This document shows, piece after piece, positions 10,905 through 23,287 of a stretch of 64,000 nucleotides of DNA (position 1 is the stretch's first letter; each line of letters begins with the position of its first letter). Made by a program: the position numbers and the translations under genes. This stretch comes from Tillus elongatus (Eukaryota; Arthropoda; Insecta; Coleoptera; Cleridae). The notes under the pieces were generated by a model that searched no databases, was not told the DNA's origin, and worked only from the letters and a program-made list of their open reading frames with translations. Where the stretch lies: NCBI GenBank assembly GCA_964006375.1, contig OZ023270.1, forward strand, positions 56,980,536-57,044,535. The letters run 5' to 3'.

Positions 10905-12213
10905 TATCATCTAAGCCAGTGGATCTTTTATTTTTAAGTTTATGAATAACGTTTGTCATTTCAGTGTCCGTCACTGGATAAAAATAAAAACTATCGCGCA
11001 CCATTATGGAGGTTGTACACTTTTTATAATTAAGAACACCAAAATGAGCAGTCAATTTTTCTTCAACCCCACAGGCAAAGTACTTTGCAAATGAATTCGA
11101 TATTAAACGCTTGTCAGTAATTATTTCGTTATTTATTTTTAATTTAATCTCTGTTTTGGTTTTAGGTATTCTATTTAAATTTGCATTTACAAGTTCCCAG
11201 AGTGTCCTATTTTTGTTATCAGACTGTGAAATAATACCAGCATAATAATTATGTTTTTCTTGTTTAAGTTTAAATTCAAGTTGTTTTTTCATTACCTTGT
11301 ACTTATTATTATTATCCTCACTAGGATATAATCTTATATAATAGTTAAAGAATTTTAAGTTCTTAAACGCAATTTTCAACTCATTTGGTGCCCTAAAGTC
11401 ATATTTTTTTGATCCACTATAAATTTTCTGGGGCTTTTCAGGAAACGCAACATTGTAACAATAGGAAAAATGCTCGAAAAATACATCGAACAAGTCATCA
11501 ATATTTTGACAGTCGGTATCCTCGAAAGATATGTATTGAGCTCCAAAAATAGTTTTAAATTCTGTAAAAGCATCATCAGTGAACCGACGGCATAATCTTG
11601 TTAGCAAATCTGACTCGCTGGGATTTTTTATTTCTTCAGACCACTGCATGACCTGTGCCGCATGATCTGACAGTCCCGGATCAATAACTTTACACTTTAC
11701 ATCTTTTTTTATGTTGGTTATTACATAATCAATCATGCTGCAGCTAACACCCGACTTGCTTTTAAATATTCGTGTAGGCTCAACTACCAAGTTTACTAAC
11801 TGATTTGAGAAAATTAAGTCATTAAATAGTTTATTGTTCCTTTCGTTTTTACTGTAGTCTAAATTAAAATCGCCACATATTACTATATTCGTAAACTTGC
11901 TGTTAGCAAACCTCAGTAGCTTATCTAGTTTGTCATTAAATAGCTGATAGTCACTGTTACCTGATCTACAGATTACAAATATTCCCGTACAATTGTTAAA
12001 ATTGATACCGGAACACTCAAATATAAAATCTGCATAAAGTACACGACCATAACTAAGAGGCTTACAATATTGTATAATCTCGTCTTTAACGAAAATACTG
12101 GAACCACCATGGATATGTCTCTGACGGCAATAACTGGAGACACTGGTGTAGCCATCTATACAAGCACCATCCATAGACGACAAGCACCAATGCTCCGTGA
12201 AACACAGAAACGT

Positions 12214-12216
<3 letters not shown>
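10905..12216 (-). pseudogene. Antisense LINE fragment: endonuclease and start of RT
   Basis: On the minus strand an open frame of about 440 codons covers an endonuclease from its TEHW motif (near 12210, in another frame) through RQRHIHGGSSIFVKDEI, VICGDFNLDY, SMIDYVITN and GLSDHAAQV to the RT fingers (NKRSTGLDDI). The type is Jockey/CR1 superfamily, perhaps Daphne-like. It stops dead at 10905, where the poly(A) of the full-length LINE begins; the last residues of the frame are just that poly(A) and LINE tail read backwards. At the other end it is cut by the TA microsatellite. Frame integrity over 1.3 kb suggests fairly recent origin. It is part of the duplicated unit if the duplication is simple. 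Confidence 0.85.

Positions 12217-12282
<66 letters not shown>
12217..12282. repeat. (AT)n microsatellite
   Basis: About 33 uninterrupted AT units lying directly at the 5' end of the antisense LINE fragment. Long open frames of Tyr and Ile across it are artefacts of the repeat. Confidence 0.97.
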
Positions 12283-12289
<7 letters not shown>

Positions 12290-12500
12290 CACACCGATAA
12301 ATCAAAAAAATAATGGGCCGATTTTGATTAAATTTGGCGAATACCTTCCTTTTGCAAGTGGCTTGAATAAGTTCGTTAGCCAGGAAAATCCGCCCAGGTT
12401 TTCCCGGAAAATGTTGTGTTTTCTTTCGAAAAAAATGTATATCTCCGGAAATAACAAAGGGCAACCAAATTTGGTACGCGGGTTTATATCATTATATGTA
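12283..12500 (+). repeat. Short dispersed repeat (gattttgattaaatttggcg type)
   Basis: The stretch starting ccgattttgattaaatttgg and continuing past ttcgttagccaggaaaat resembles, in reverse complement, 49010-49270. Conceptual translations of the two also align (FVSQENPPRFSRK against FVSQPDQISFSTKK), although neither is a convincing gene. It crosses from the part of the unit seen once into the part seen twice. Confidence 0.5.
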
Positions 12501-12859
12501 AATTACCAAAATTTAGCACTGTAAGTTAAAAGCCAAAAATGTTATAGGCATTTAAAGAAAAATAAATTGGGTTTTTCCTCAAAACGTTAAAGTCGCGATT
12601 TAAAACGTCAAAATTGGCAACATTTAGGCAAAGAACCTGAAACTAATACGGGCTATGGAAAGAAAATGTCTCAAGAAGAATGTTTTACAAACCCTGAAGT
12701 CAAGTCTTAACTTCAAATGTCATTGTCCTTCATTTTACTAAAATATTTCCAGAAAATTCATTTCAAATAGACCCTTTCTCTGATGCTTTGGCAGTAGTCT
12801 TAGCTATGGAGTTTATCGTTTAATGGTATATAATTTTTGTCGAATTTTCGTAAAAATCA

Positions 12860-13396
12860 ATAAAGCTCAATATATCCGTTATTATAAAAGATACGAAAAA
12901 AATTGTATACATTAATTATAGGATGTTTTGAGTTACATCTTAAAAAATATTTCCCTAATCACAGGATGGCCTGTAAGTCGTTGGTGATACAAATTTTCTT
13001 TTATTTTAATCGAACACGCCTTATGTTATTGCATTTTTGCATTTTCCATCGAAATATAATGCATGTTTGTAAGAAAAGAAATTCGGGACGCAGCAAGGGC
13101 GTTATGGTAGCGAATTTTCATTAAATGCTTCAAATTTGAATAGCTAAATTTGCTATTAACCTATAAGGTTGACCAAAAAACCAGTTTTTTCGGGAACACC
13201 TTAAGTTTACTTTCGGAAATTTTTGTACCTTTTCTAACAATAAGGTTATTTTGATGATACATGGCACCTTGTTTCTACTATATAGGTTATACTGGTAACC
13301 AAATTTGTGTCCTGCTTTCTTAAAAACATACATATTTGCTATTAAAAATATTTTAATGAAAATTCACTATCATAACACACTTACTGCATCCAGACT
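12860..13396 (+). repeat. ~530-bp repeat with internal inverted repeat (copy B)
   Basis: This is the second-unit copy of 485-1021. I see no substitution against it. Confidence 0.6.
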
Positions 13397-14975
13397 TTTT
13401 TTAGTCATCAATACTTTTAATGCATGAATATATTTTAATATCATCAGCATACATTAGTATTGGAATATTTAGAACATGTGATCTATGAAAATAGCAAATA
13501 AGAGGTCTGAGGATAAAACCCTGCGGAACTCCAGAATACATCATAATAAACAGATGTGAAGCCCCTCACCTCAACAAATTACCTTTTCTAACACAGATAA
13601 GAAGTAAACAAACTGACAAGAATGAAAATACAAAATATTGGAGTCGGTCTATAAACAAAGTATGGCCGAGACAGACAAGAGCCTTACACAGAGCGGTATA
13701 TCTTACATCCACCTGCTGACAATGTTCAAGTGCAGCCGCAATGAACTGCCGCAGCCAACAGATCGGTAACCATGGAACTTCCAGCAATGAAGCCATGTTG
13801 AGACAGATAACTTCTCCCTTTCATTAAACATGATGTGTCGATACAAGCAGGCTTCAAAAATCTTACAGAAAACGCATGTAGTAGATAATTCGAATAATCC
13901 ACTCTGTCGCCAGACTTGTAAATAGGAAACAACGTGATAACTTCCACAGATATCGGAAAACTTCACTTGTCAATATTGAATTGAAATTTTTTGGTGGCAG
14001 AAGGAGAATGCTGGAACAAGATAAGGCTGATAAGGTTAGCTCTGTTTTTTTTGTTTTTTTTTTTTTTAGTTGCCAGGTTGATCTCCGAGTCATTTAAGCT
14101 GTTGATAAAGAAAATTGAGGCACAGTTGACATCGGAATATGTAGAAATAGAAGAGCATGAAGAAACTGACAAATTACTGAAATAGAAAGAAAAACCATCC
14201 ACTAATCCATGTTCAGATCAGGGTCTCTGGAAAAGTTTAGTGACTATGAAGACTACAAAAGTAGCTCCAGAATTTGTTCGGGTGGGTTTTCAAATCTTGT
14301 TCTATTTTCAACTTAGAACTTTAATAAGATACCTTATGTCCTCCTTCATTTTGTATTTTAAGTTTTTAAATTTTTCTAAATATTCGGTGCTGCCAGACTT
14401 TTTAAACTTAGGCCAGTACATTTAGTGTTAAATCCCTGGAATACCAGTGAGGGTAATAATCACTTGCTGCAGGAGATGCTTTGGAACAAAATTATTAAAT
14501 AAGCTAATTTTAGCATTAAAGCAGTCAACCATTAAATTAACATCTTGAAATGTATCGGGACCAAGACATATAGACAAGACTGGCATATAAGGCAGGTACA
14601 TTACACCAGTGGAAGCTACACGAATTATGTTTAATATTTCCTGAAGATGAGAAAGTTAAATGGGAACGGATAGAATCAACCACAATGTACAACGGTGGAT
14701 GATGTTCATCCGGAGACTCATTAGTCAGTTACATCTAACACGATCTGGTAGACAGCACCAAGTCAAGTGTCCTAATGTTTACATTTCAAACAAAGTTAAA
14801 CTGCTACAGGACAAGCAGATTGGAGAAATTCTACGTGGTGACACGATTATCTGCGGATAATTTTGACAGCTGCTATCTTGAATGTTAAAATACCCAACAA
14901 ACATTGAGTTTAAACCATACTTAAGATAAAAACTAATATGATCGCATGGATTTACATAGGAATGTTGTGGTGGAT
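13395..14975 (-). pseudogene. Decayed antisense LINE, copy 2
   Basis: Second-unit copy of 1020-2600. It differs by one substitution (13838, Gly to Asp in the residual RT frame) and one extra T in the poly(T) near 14050, which shifts the plus-strand shadow frames. It has the same decayed endonuclease, linker, fingers and palm pieces. Confidence 0.7.
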
Positions 14976-15283
14976 AAAAATGCAGCAGATTGTGGCCTGT
15001 GCACCATCGGGCATATGAGGACCATCTTGGCGGCAGCAGTGGTCCTTTTAGACCTTCCTGTACTGTACGTATTCATAAAATGGGAGGTGGTGCATAAGCT
15101 AATGCAAGGTTAAACAATGCTCAACCAACAGCACCGAGCATGGTATCAGAAGCTATAAAATAAAATAGCTTTATTAGCACAAGATCAAAAATATAATTAG
15201 CGTAAAGATAAAAAAAAACTAGATCAACACATGCAAAGGTAAAATAAATTGATTTACACTATTTTATAGAATGTATATGTATG

Positions 15284-15375
15284 ACTGCTGCAGTTTCGCT
15301 GAAGTGCTCAGATTTATCAAATACAGAATAATTTGTATTTGATAAAGCTCAGCACTTCAGCGAAACTGCAGCAGT
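15284..15375. repeat. Long hairpin, 41-bp arms (copy 2)
   Basis: Identical to 2909-3000: arms 15284-15324 and 15335-15375, two mismatches, 10-base loop. Confidence 0.9.
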
Positions 15376-15404
15376 GATACATCCCCACTCCCCCCAGGAG
15401 GAAT

Positions 15405-17400
15405 TCAAGGAAGACCGACTGGGATGCCTACGCAACAGGCCTCAGTGGGTCGCCAAGGAGCCCAGAGGGGAGAAGACTGTCTATAGAGGCATTAGATAGC
15501 GATGTCGTGGCCTTAGAAGGTAAAATAATGGCAGCCTACGAGGCCGCGTCACCACTTAGGGGGGAATCGTCCATCAAAGTTAGATGGTGGAACAGGGATC
15601 TCGCCGTACTACGCGGGAGGACTCGGAGGACTTTAAACCGAGCCGTCTGAGAAGCGGGTGAGGCGGCCTGAGACGAGTTTAGGACTGCCAGAAGGGAGTT
15701 TAAGAAGTAACTACGACGGAGTAAACGAGCTGGTTGGCGCGCGTACTGCGGGAAGTCAATTCCCTGCCGGACGCAGCCAGGCTGGTAAGGGTACTCAAGC
15801 AGAAGCTAGGCAGTAATGTAGGGTCCTTAAGGAAACCGGACGGGAGCTGGACAAGCACCGGTGAGGAGACCCTGCGTCATCCCGCCAAAGTTCACCTTGC
15901 GGGCGGTGGAGACGGCACGGGAGCTGCCAACCTGGGCCGGTGGACGGTCCCGAATGCGGACTGGCAGCTGGTGGAGGGGGTGGTCACAGATGGCTCTATA
16001 ACCTTAGCGGTGAGCGAGTTCGCTCCATTGAAGTCCGCAGGCTGTGATGGGATTTTTCCAGCCCTGCCCCAGAGGGGCTTGGATATACTGCTTCCCAACA
16101 TAAGGGAGGTTTTCTGGGCCGGCCTGGTGTGGGGCTACGTCCCAAAGGCCTGGCGCCGGGTTAGGGGGGTCTTCATTCCCAAACCGGGAAGGGACGACTA
16201 CACGCTGGCCAAGGCGTACAGGCTAATCAGCCTAACATCCTTCCTACTTAAGGCATTGGAAAAGATAGTAGATAGGTTTATGTTGGGAGGGATCCTCAAG
16301 AATCATCCCTTCCATAAAGGTCAGCACGCGTACCAGCGAGGGAAATCGACGGAGACGGCGCTCCACGCTGACGCGGAAGGTGGATAGGGCGCTACACTAC
16401 GGAGAGAGCACATTAGCTGTATTCTTCGATGTGGAGGGGGCCTTTGATAAGGCGAGGACGAATACGGTCTGTGCCGCCCTACAGGATAGGGGAACACCGA
16501 GGTCCCTAATAAGCTGGGTAGCGAGCATGCTGGAGGACAGGAGAGTTTCGTTGACCTTGACGGGCCGGGGGCTGGACGTTGGGGTGACGGGCGGATGTCC
16601 TCAGGGCAATTCCTTTCGCCTTATCTATGGTGTCTGGTCATGGACGGCCTCTTGGAGCGGCTCTCCGAGAATAGCTTCTACACCCAGGCGTACGCTGATG
16701 ATGGGCTGGTCTTAGTCACCGGCAAATTCCTTGGCGTCGTCTGTGAGTGTATGCAAGCTGCCTGTAGAATAATTTAAAGGTGGTGTGGTGAGCTGGGACT
16801 CTCCGTAAACCCGGCGAAGACGGAGATGATCCTATTCACCAAGAAGAGGAATGTAGAGGGGTTCAGGGCGCCCGTGATTTTTGAAAAGCATTTAGTTGTA
16901 GTGCGGAGGTCAAATATCTGGGAGTGATCCTGCACTCCAAACTAACATGGGGGTCGCAAATAGAACGAGTAGTGAGGAAGGGCGTAGCGACCCTCTGGCA
17001 GCTGTACTGAGGAAGCAACGGAGAGGCACCGGGGGTCGGTTGGTGGCTGTAGGCAGGCGAGGGAATTCGTGGAGGGGCCGGACAGAGATAAAGCTGTCTG
17101 GCTACTCTGTAGGAGTCGACCTACGCTTCGCCGCACCCTTGGGATGCTGACAGGCCACTGCGCCCTTAGAAGACAGCTCACATTGATAGGCGTAGAGAGA
17201 GGGATCCCATTTGCCAGGAATGCGGCGAGGATAAAGAAACGTCCTACCACTACCTGTGTGAATGCGAGGCTTTTGGGAGTCTTCGAGCAGAATTGTTCGG
17301 ATCAAGGACTCTGCAGAGGAATCAGGCAAGTACCGTCCAATTGAAAACCACCACGGCCTTCATATCGAGGTCGAGGCGGTTTGGCGACGGAACCGGGGAG
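15405..17400 (+). pseudogene. Decayed I/LOA-type LINE ORF2, copy 2
   Basis: Second-unit copy of 3030-5025 with the same truncation, frameshifts, YADDGLVL palm piece and internal deletion. All broken frames translate identically to copy 1. Confidence 0.85.
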
Positions 17401-17564
17401 GAGTAGAGCATGGTTGCTGGGTTGCTAGGGTTGGCAAAAAGGGCCCATTGTGGCCTACTTGCTTGGCGTTGGCCTCCCACCACTGCTGCTACTACTACAT
17501 CCTGAATTTGTCTATCTCTACAGTGTCTTGTTCTCCACGACAGGATATTGCTTGCTTACTGCCA

Positions 17565-17815
17565 GATGTAGTCAATGCGTGCTGCTCTTCCTTTATAAGC
17601 TGCTAAATAACATTGTTGACTCTCCTGCGCTTCTCGCAGCTTTGCCGCTGCATGTTCCTAGGTTGAGTAGCCGTGGAGCTAGGTCGAGTAGCCTTAGCTT
17701 GTTTTGGATGGCTGGACCTCACACTAATTTGCTGCCTTTTCTCTCATATATAATGTGTAAGCGGTAAATTTGCAGATTACCTCCCGAACGCTTTTAAAAA
17801 ATTGTTTTCAGAAAC
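17565..17815 (+). pseudogene. 3' remnant of a Jockey/CR1-like LINE RT, copy 2
   Basis: Second-unit copy of 5190-5440. The FLYKLLNNIVDSPALLAAL block is unchanged. Confidence 0.6.
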
Positions 17816-18024
17816 ATGCCTAGGACCACCCTGGATTCACAAACCACAAGAAAAATTTCTTGTTCACACCCCACAAGGAAGGGGGGTGGTTGTATGCAGG
17901 AGAGGGGAAGAAAAGTCCCCACGACGAATCCCCCTGCCCCTTGTCGCAAGTGGAATGCTAGAGGAAGAAAAGCCCATGTGACAATATAAGTACGGTAGTA
18001 TGTACAGCGAAAAGAGAACATACC
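17816..18024. repeat. Interspersed repeat related to 27724-28497, copy 2
   Basis: Second-unit copy of 5441-5649. Confidence 0.6.
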
Positions 18025-18037
18025 ATAGCAAATACTA
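18025..18037. other. Left target-site duplication
   Basis: atagcaaatacta, identical to 23275-23287 on the other side of the element. Confidence 0.9.
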
Positions 18038-18394
18038 GGGGTTAAGGAGTCGCGGGCCAAAGGACTCCAGGGGGCAAGCTGAGGAAGTGGAAATAACAAC
18101 ATAAACTCCCGATGAAGCTTTCCCCAAGACCGTCATGCGCGGTAAAAATCCGCATCCTGCACGAGGTGACCCTGCTAATAACTAAACATGACGGATCTAG
18201 ACAAGGAGGTCGAACTAAACTCCCCCAATCTACGGTGTCACGTGACCCGTGCCTATGGATGGATGGCACCAGGGCGATGGTGTCGTGAACGGAACCTCTG
18301 GAGTACCAGGCAACCCTCCAGAGTAACCCGCCTTGCACCACACAGGGGGTTCTGATGGTGTGGACAGTATTTCCCCCATTCTCGTGGGAACAAC

Positions 18395-19552
18395 ATGAAG
18401 ATTATAAATACATATAAAACCAAAACCAATGAGGCTCGAGGAGTGGCTCCGGCTACAGACTTGAGCCTTGAGTCTATCCCGGAAACGGAGACGAGCCAGG
18501 GTGCGGCAGCGGACTCTGGAGGTCCCACGACCGGCGTAGATACGGGGGATCAGGGGGTAGCTTCGGCCAGAGACCTGTCCCCGACACCCAAGCTGGAGGC
18601 TGGGTCCCACCGGAGGGCGGCGAGCTCCGCGGACTCCGGGGGCCCCTCCACCAGTGAGGACTCTACTGTTAGAGTAGAGGGACTGCCCCGGCAGTCCAAG
18701 CGTCTTTCCGGGGCGCAAAGAAAGAAGCTCCGGAGGGCGCAAAAAATGGCGGCCGGGACCTGGACGGTCGAGAAACCTGTAAAGGCGCAAGAGGGGAGTG
18801 CGGGTCAGAAGAGGACGCGCTCGAACTCTAGCACGCCCACTACAGACAGACGTTCCAAAAGGGCCAGGGTGCCTGTAAAGGCGCAAGAGGAGAGTGCGAG
18901 TCGGAAGACGCCGCGCTCTGGCTCTAGCACGCCTACTACAGACAGACCTCCCAAAGGAACTAAGGCCGGAACACCGGCGCAGACTGGCTCTTACAGGGAG
19001 GCTGCGGAGGGCCTCGGGATGGCGGTGATTGACAGCCGCCATCCTGAGGTCACGCTAGACCAGGGGAAGGCGGACCTGATCCAGGCTGCGGTGGTAGCTG
19101 CAGTGGACTCTCTTCAGGAAGGGGAGAGCCCGCCTCAGTTCCACCGGACGCGCCTGACGGGGGGCATCCTCTGGATAACCTGTGCCGGCCCGCAGTCGCG
19201 GGACTGGCTGCGGAAAACGATCGGGGGCCTCGGTCAGATTTGGGAGGGGGCGGACTTGACAGCCGTCGAGCCCAAGGAACTCCCAAAGAGACGCAAGGTC
19301 CTCGTACGGATCCCTGACACCGTCCCGCAGGAGACGGTGATCAGCAGACTTAAGATCCAGAACCCTGAACTGGGGACGCAACACTGGTCGGTTCTAAGCA
19401 GGAAGGCAGAGGAGAAAGGGCAGACGCTCGCCTTCTCGATCGACCCGACATCTTACAGAGCCCTTGAAGGAACCTCCTTCAAGGCATTCTGGGGCATGGG
19501 AAGGGTTAGCTTCCGCCCACTGGGGAAGCAATTAAGGGTTAATGGGACTTAG
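18395..19552 (+). CDS. LINE ORF1, DUF4780-like protein, copy 2
   Basis: 385 residues, the same product as 6020-7177 and probably an RNA-binding RNP component. The two differences are adjacent codons at 19036-19039 (one residue change, R to S; the other silent). It has the tandem PVKAQE...STPTTDR repeats, the basic stretch and the C-terminal DUF4780-like domain. The 11-base overlap with ORF2 is retained. Confidence 0.85.
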   Translation: MKIINTYKTKTNEARGVAPATDLSLESIPETETSQGAAADSGGPTTGVDTGDQGVASARDLSPTPKLEAGSHRRAASSADSGGPSTSEDSTVRVEGLPRQSKRLSGAQRKKLRRAQKMAAGTWTVEKPVKAQEGSAGQKRTRSNSSTPTTDRRSKRARVPVKAQEESASRKTPRSGSSTPTTDRPPKGTKAGTPAQTGSYREAAEGLGMAVIDSRHPEVTLDQGKADLIQAAVVAAVDSLQEGESPPQFHRTRLTGGILWITCAGPQSRDWLRKTIGGLGQIWEGADLTAVEPKELPKRRKVLVRIPDTVPQETVISRLKIQNPELGTQHWSVLSRKAEEKGQTLAFSIDPTSYRALEGTSFKAFWGMGRVSFRPLGKQLRVNGT

Positions 19553-22500
19553 GTTCCTTCAGGTCAACCTCCAACACAGTAGGGCAGCCACGGCCGGACT
19601 ACTAATGGCTCTGAGGAACACGGATGTGGCCCTCATCCAGGAACCGTACTCCTACAAAGGAGAGATCAAGGGACTCGGCGGAGCTAATGGAAAGCTCATC
19701 TACAGCAGGTCCAGCGAGAATCCGAGGGCCTGCATTTTTGTCAGGGAAGGGATAGAGTTTCTCCCTCTAATGAATTTCTGTTCCAGGGATCTGGCAACGA
19801 TCAAAATCCGATGTGGAGGAGCGGATGGGCTGAGGGACATTACTGTCGCGTCAGCCTATCTGCCAGGGGACAGCACGGACCCTCCTCCACCCAACGAATT
19901 GGAGCAGCTGATGGTGGGTAGCAGAGCAGGTGGATGGCAGACCATCATCGGCATGGATGCGAATGCGCACCATGAGTTGTGGGGTAGCTCGGACACAAAC
20001 TCTAGGGGTGAGGCACTTTTACAATTCTTTATGAAATTTAATTTAGACATATTGAATAGAGGTAATAAACCGACATTCGTCACAACACGGCGTGAGGAAG
20101 TTTAAGACCTAACAGTTTCCACCCAGTTTCTGGGTGACTTTGTTAAAAGCTGGGCTGTGTCTGGGGAAGTGAGTAGCTCAGACCACAGATACATCCGGTT
20201 TGAAATCGCCAAAGTCGAAAGAGAAACGGTATGGTACCGGGACCCCCGCAAGGCGGACTGGGAAGCCTACAGGGCAGACCTAGCTGTGGAACTGCGGGGG
20301 GTTGAGAGGGCCATAAGGGATTCAATAGACCTCGAGATTGCAGCAGTCCAATTGCGAGACGCAATTACCTCGGCCTATAACGCCAACTGCCCCCTGAAAA
20401 TGAGGGTGTCCACCAGGAACGTCCCATGGTGGAACGAGGACCTCAGGCAAAGGAGGACGCAGGTTCGTAAGCTGTTTAACGCGGCCAAAAGGTCGGGAGC
20501 ATGGGATGAATATAGACAGGCCCTATCGACCTATAACAAAAGACTGAGGGACGCCAAGAAGGAGTCGTGGAGGAGGCACTGCGAAGAAGTGGAAAACACG
20601 TCCGAGAGTGCTCGACTACACAAGATCCTGTCTAAGGGCCCTCAGACTAACATAGGCTCCCTTAGAACACCCACGGGAGGCTTTACAAGCTCGGGGGAGG
20701 AAACTATGGAAATTTTACTCCAGACGCACTTCCCCGGCTGTAACATAATAAACCAATCACCTCCGGACTGGGAACACTCAGAAATAGAGGCGCCTTATAG
20801 GCGGGCATCTAGAGTAGACTGGACAGTCGCTAAAGAGGTGGTTACCTGGAGCAAAATCAGATGGGCCATTAACAGCTTTAAGCCATACAAATCGCCGGGA
20901 TTTGATGGAATAATGCCCATCATGCTCCAACAGGGGATAGATATACTGGCGCCGGTGCTTACCCTCATTATGAGGGCCAGCCTGGCTCTGGGGTACATTC
21001 CGAGGGCATGGAGACTGGCCAGGGTTGTATTTATTCCTAAACCTGGGCGTCCAACAGACCAGGCAAAGTCCCTGAGGCCAATAAGTCTCATGTCCTTCTT
21101 GCTGAAAACAGTGGAAAAACTGCTCGACCGGCACATTAGGGGCGGTGTACTGGAAGCATATCCTCTACACTGCGGACAATATGCATACAGAGCAGGATTC
21201 TCAACAGAAACAGCACTGCACCAACTGGTGCTGAAACTGGAGAATACGCTGGAGAACAAGGAGGTGGCGCTGGGGGCCTTCCTAGACATAGAGGGGGCCT
21301 TTAGCAACACCTCGTTCGGATCGGTTCTGGCAGCTGCCCGGGAGCGTGGAATAGAGGAGACCTGCTGCAGGTGGATCGGTTCCATGCTCAGGGACAGGGC
21401 GGTGTTCACCTCACTCGCGGGAGGGACTCTGTTGGCGGGGGTCGCGGCGGGGTGTCCGCAGGGGAGCGTTCTGTCTCCCTTGCTCTGGTGTCTAGTCGTG
21501 GACGGCCTGCTGGGGAGGCTCTCGGGAGGGGGGTATGAGGTACAGGGCTATGCGGACGACATTGTCATCATAGTCCGAGGAAAGGTCACACAGGTAGTGT
21601 GGGAGCGTATGCAGACTGCACTGAAAGTGGTGGAAGGGTGGACGGTTGATCAAGGGCTCGGGGTGAGCCCCGAGAAAGCAACCGTCGTGCCGTTTACGAG
21701 GAGGAGGAAGTGTGAAAGCCACAGAACTCTCACTCTATACGGTAGGAGCGTTCCAATGGCCAGGGAGGTAAAATATCTTGGGGTCGTATTGGACTCTAAG
21801 CTAACCTGGAATGGTCACATTGGAAAAATACTGCGTAAGGCAGTCATGACCTTAGCCGTCACTAGGCGGCTATATGGAAAAACGTGGGGACTAAGACCTA
21901 GTATGGCCCACTGGCTGTACACAAGGGTGATCAGACCATCGTTAACATATGCGGCACTGGTCTGGTGGCCTAAGGTGACACAATCCAGTGCCAAACAAAA
22001 ACTAGGCAAGATCCAAAGGATGGCTTGCCTAGGCATCACAGGGGCCATGTCTTCAACCCCAACAGCCGCCATGGAGGTGTTGCTGGATCTACCCCCCCTA
22101 CACTTCGTTATTATGGGAGAGGCCAGGCTAGGACTATACAGACTAGCCTGCAATGGTAGACTGAAGATCAACCCAGGCTTCAGGGGCCACTGCAAAATTC
22201 AGGAGATCGTGAAGGAACCCATGCTTGAAATGAGGTCAGACTTCGCGAGCCCGCGAATGTGCAGGGAAAACAACTTCACAGTGGAAATCCCTGATCGCGG
22301 GGCATGGCGGAAGGAGACACCGGGCATACCACGGGACGCGCTCGTCTGGTTCACGGACGGATCTGGCGGGGAGCGTGGGACGGGGGCAGGTGTTTACTCG
22401 GAAGGACCGAGGGTAAGTCACAGTATTTCCCTCGGAGCCCATGCAACGGTGTTTCAGGCCGAGATGTACGCCATCCTGCACTGTGTGCGGGAGAACAAGA

Positions 22501-23186
22501 GGAGGGGCTACACCAACAAGCGGATCCTCATAGCCACAGACAGCCAGGCAGCCCTTAAGGCACTAAGTAGCCCACGGGTAAATTCCTGGCTGATGAGTGA
22601 GTGCCGAGACGAGACGAGCGACCTGGCTGGGCAGAATGAGGTGACCCTCATCTGGGTGCCGGGTCACTCGGGGGTCAAAGGCAATGAAGAAGCTGACAGT
22701 CTCGCAAAGAGGGGGTCAGCAGAACCATTTATGGGACCAGAACCGGCTCTGGGCGTGTCAAAGAGCACTGCCAGGGGAGCCATTAAGTCCTGGGTCAGAA
22801 ACCAACACAAGGTGTACTGGGAGGACTGTCCAGGGCTCAGACATGGGAAGTCAATAATTGACGGACCCAGTTCAAAGAGAGCTGTGGAGCTGCTAAACCT
22901 TAGCAGAGGACAGCTCAGAAACACAACAGGTCTCTTGACGGGACACATGGCCGTCAAGAAACACCTACATAAAATGGGGCGGTTCGAAGGGGACCTCGCA
23001 TGCAGACTCTGCGGCGAGGGGGAGGAATCAGCCCAGCACATCTTGTGCGAGTGTATAGCTCAGGACCGGAAAAGACAACTGATCTACGGTCACTCTAGAC
23101 CGGAGACAGAGCAATATAAAACTTCACCCTACCAATCGCTGTGCAGACTAGTTCAAGGCACAGTGATTTTGGAATGGGTGGAGTAA
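19542..23186 (+). pseudogene. LINE ORF2 (EN-RT-RNase H), copy 2, same in-frame stop
   Basis: Same layout as 7167-10811, with the TAA at 20103-20105 splitting the endonuclease. After it the frame is open for about 1,010 codons. Against copy 1 there are eight substitutions, all in the last 1.8 kb. Seven change residues: A to V after the palm (21595), S to R (21701), V to I (21930), E to K (22311), V to M (22593), A to E (22822) and L to Q (23062); one is silent (21432). None hits a catalytic residue of RT (YADD) or RNase H (TDGSG, AEM, TDS, HSG). Confidence 0.9.
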
Positions 23187-23274
23187 GACTAGGGGTATGC
23201 ACAATCAACCAAGGGTTGCGGTGCTATCGGGGCGGCAAGGCCGCGGACGAGCCCTGAGGGAACAAAAAAAAAAA

Positions 23275-23287
23275 ATAGCAAATACTA
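23275..23287. other. Right target-site duplication of the LINE
   Basis: atagcaaatacta follows the poly(A) directly; the first a is shared with the tail. It matches 18025-18037. Confidence 0.9.

Larger units (their letters stand above)
18038..23274 (+). mobile_element. Full-length I/LOA-type LINE, copy 2, with both target duplications
   Basis: Same element as 5663-10904, about 5.24 kb, with a 12-base A tail (the last A may belong to the target duplication). The 13-bp duplication on both sides defines the ends precisely and shows that this locus is the original insertion site. It contains ORF1 18395-19552 and ORF2 19542-23186. Confidence 0.95.
10905..23275. repeat. Copy 2 of the 12.4-kb tandem duplication
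   Basis: If the event was a simple tandem duplication, the second copy starts at 10905, directly after the first copy's poly(A), and ends at the second poly(A) at 23275. Its part 12376-23275 is seen twice in the window. Its part 10905-12375 (antisense LINE fragment, TA microsatellite, short repeat) is seen once, and its partner would lie just before position 1. After 23275 the sequence is unrelated to 10905 onward and starts with the LINE's target duplication, so this right edge looks ancestral. Confidence 0.8.

Noticed and set aside
12070..12300. Tyr/Ile-rich frames across the AT microsatellite
   Set aside because: They are produced by (AT)n in any frame.
1..23287. Two independent insertions of the same LINE
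   Set aside because: The two copies share more than 5.6 kb of identical 5' flank including older broken elements and the left target duplication, so they arose by duplication, not by separate insertion.
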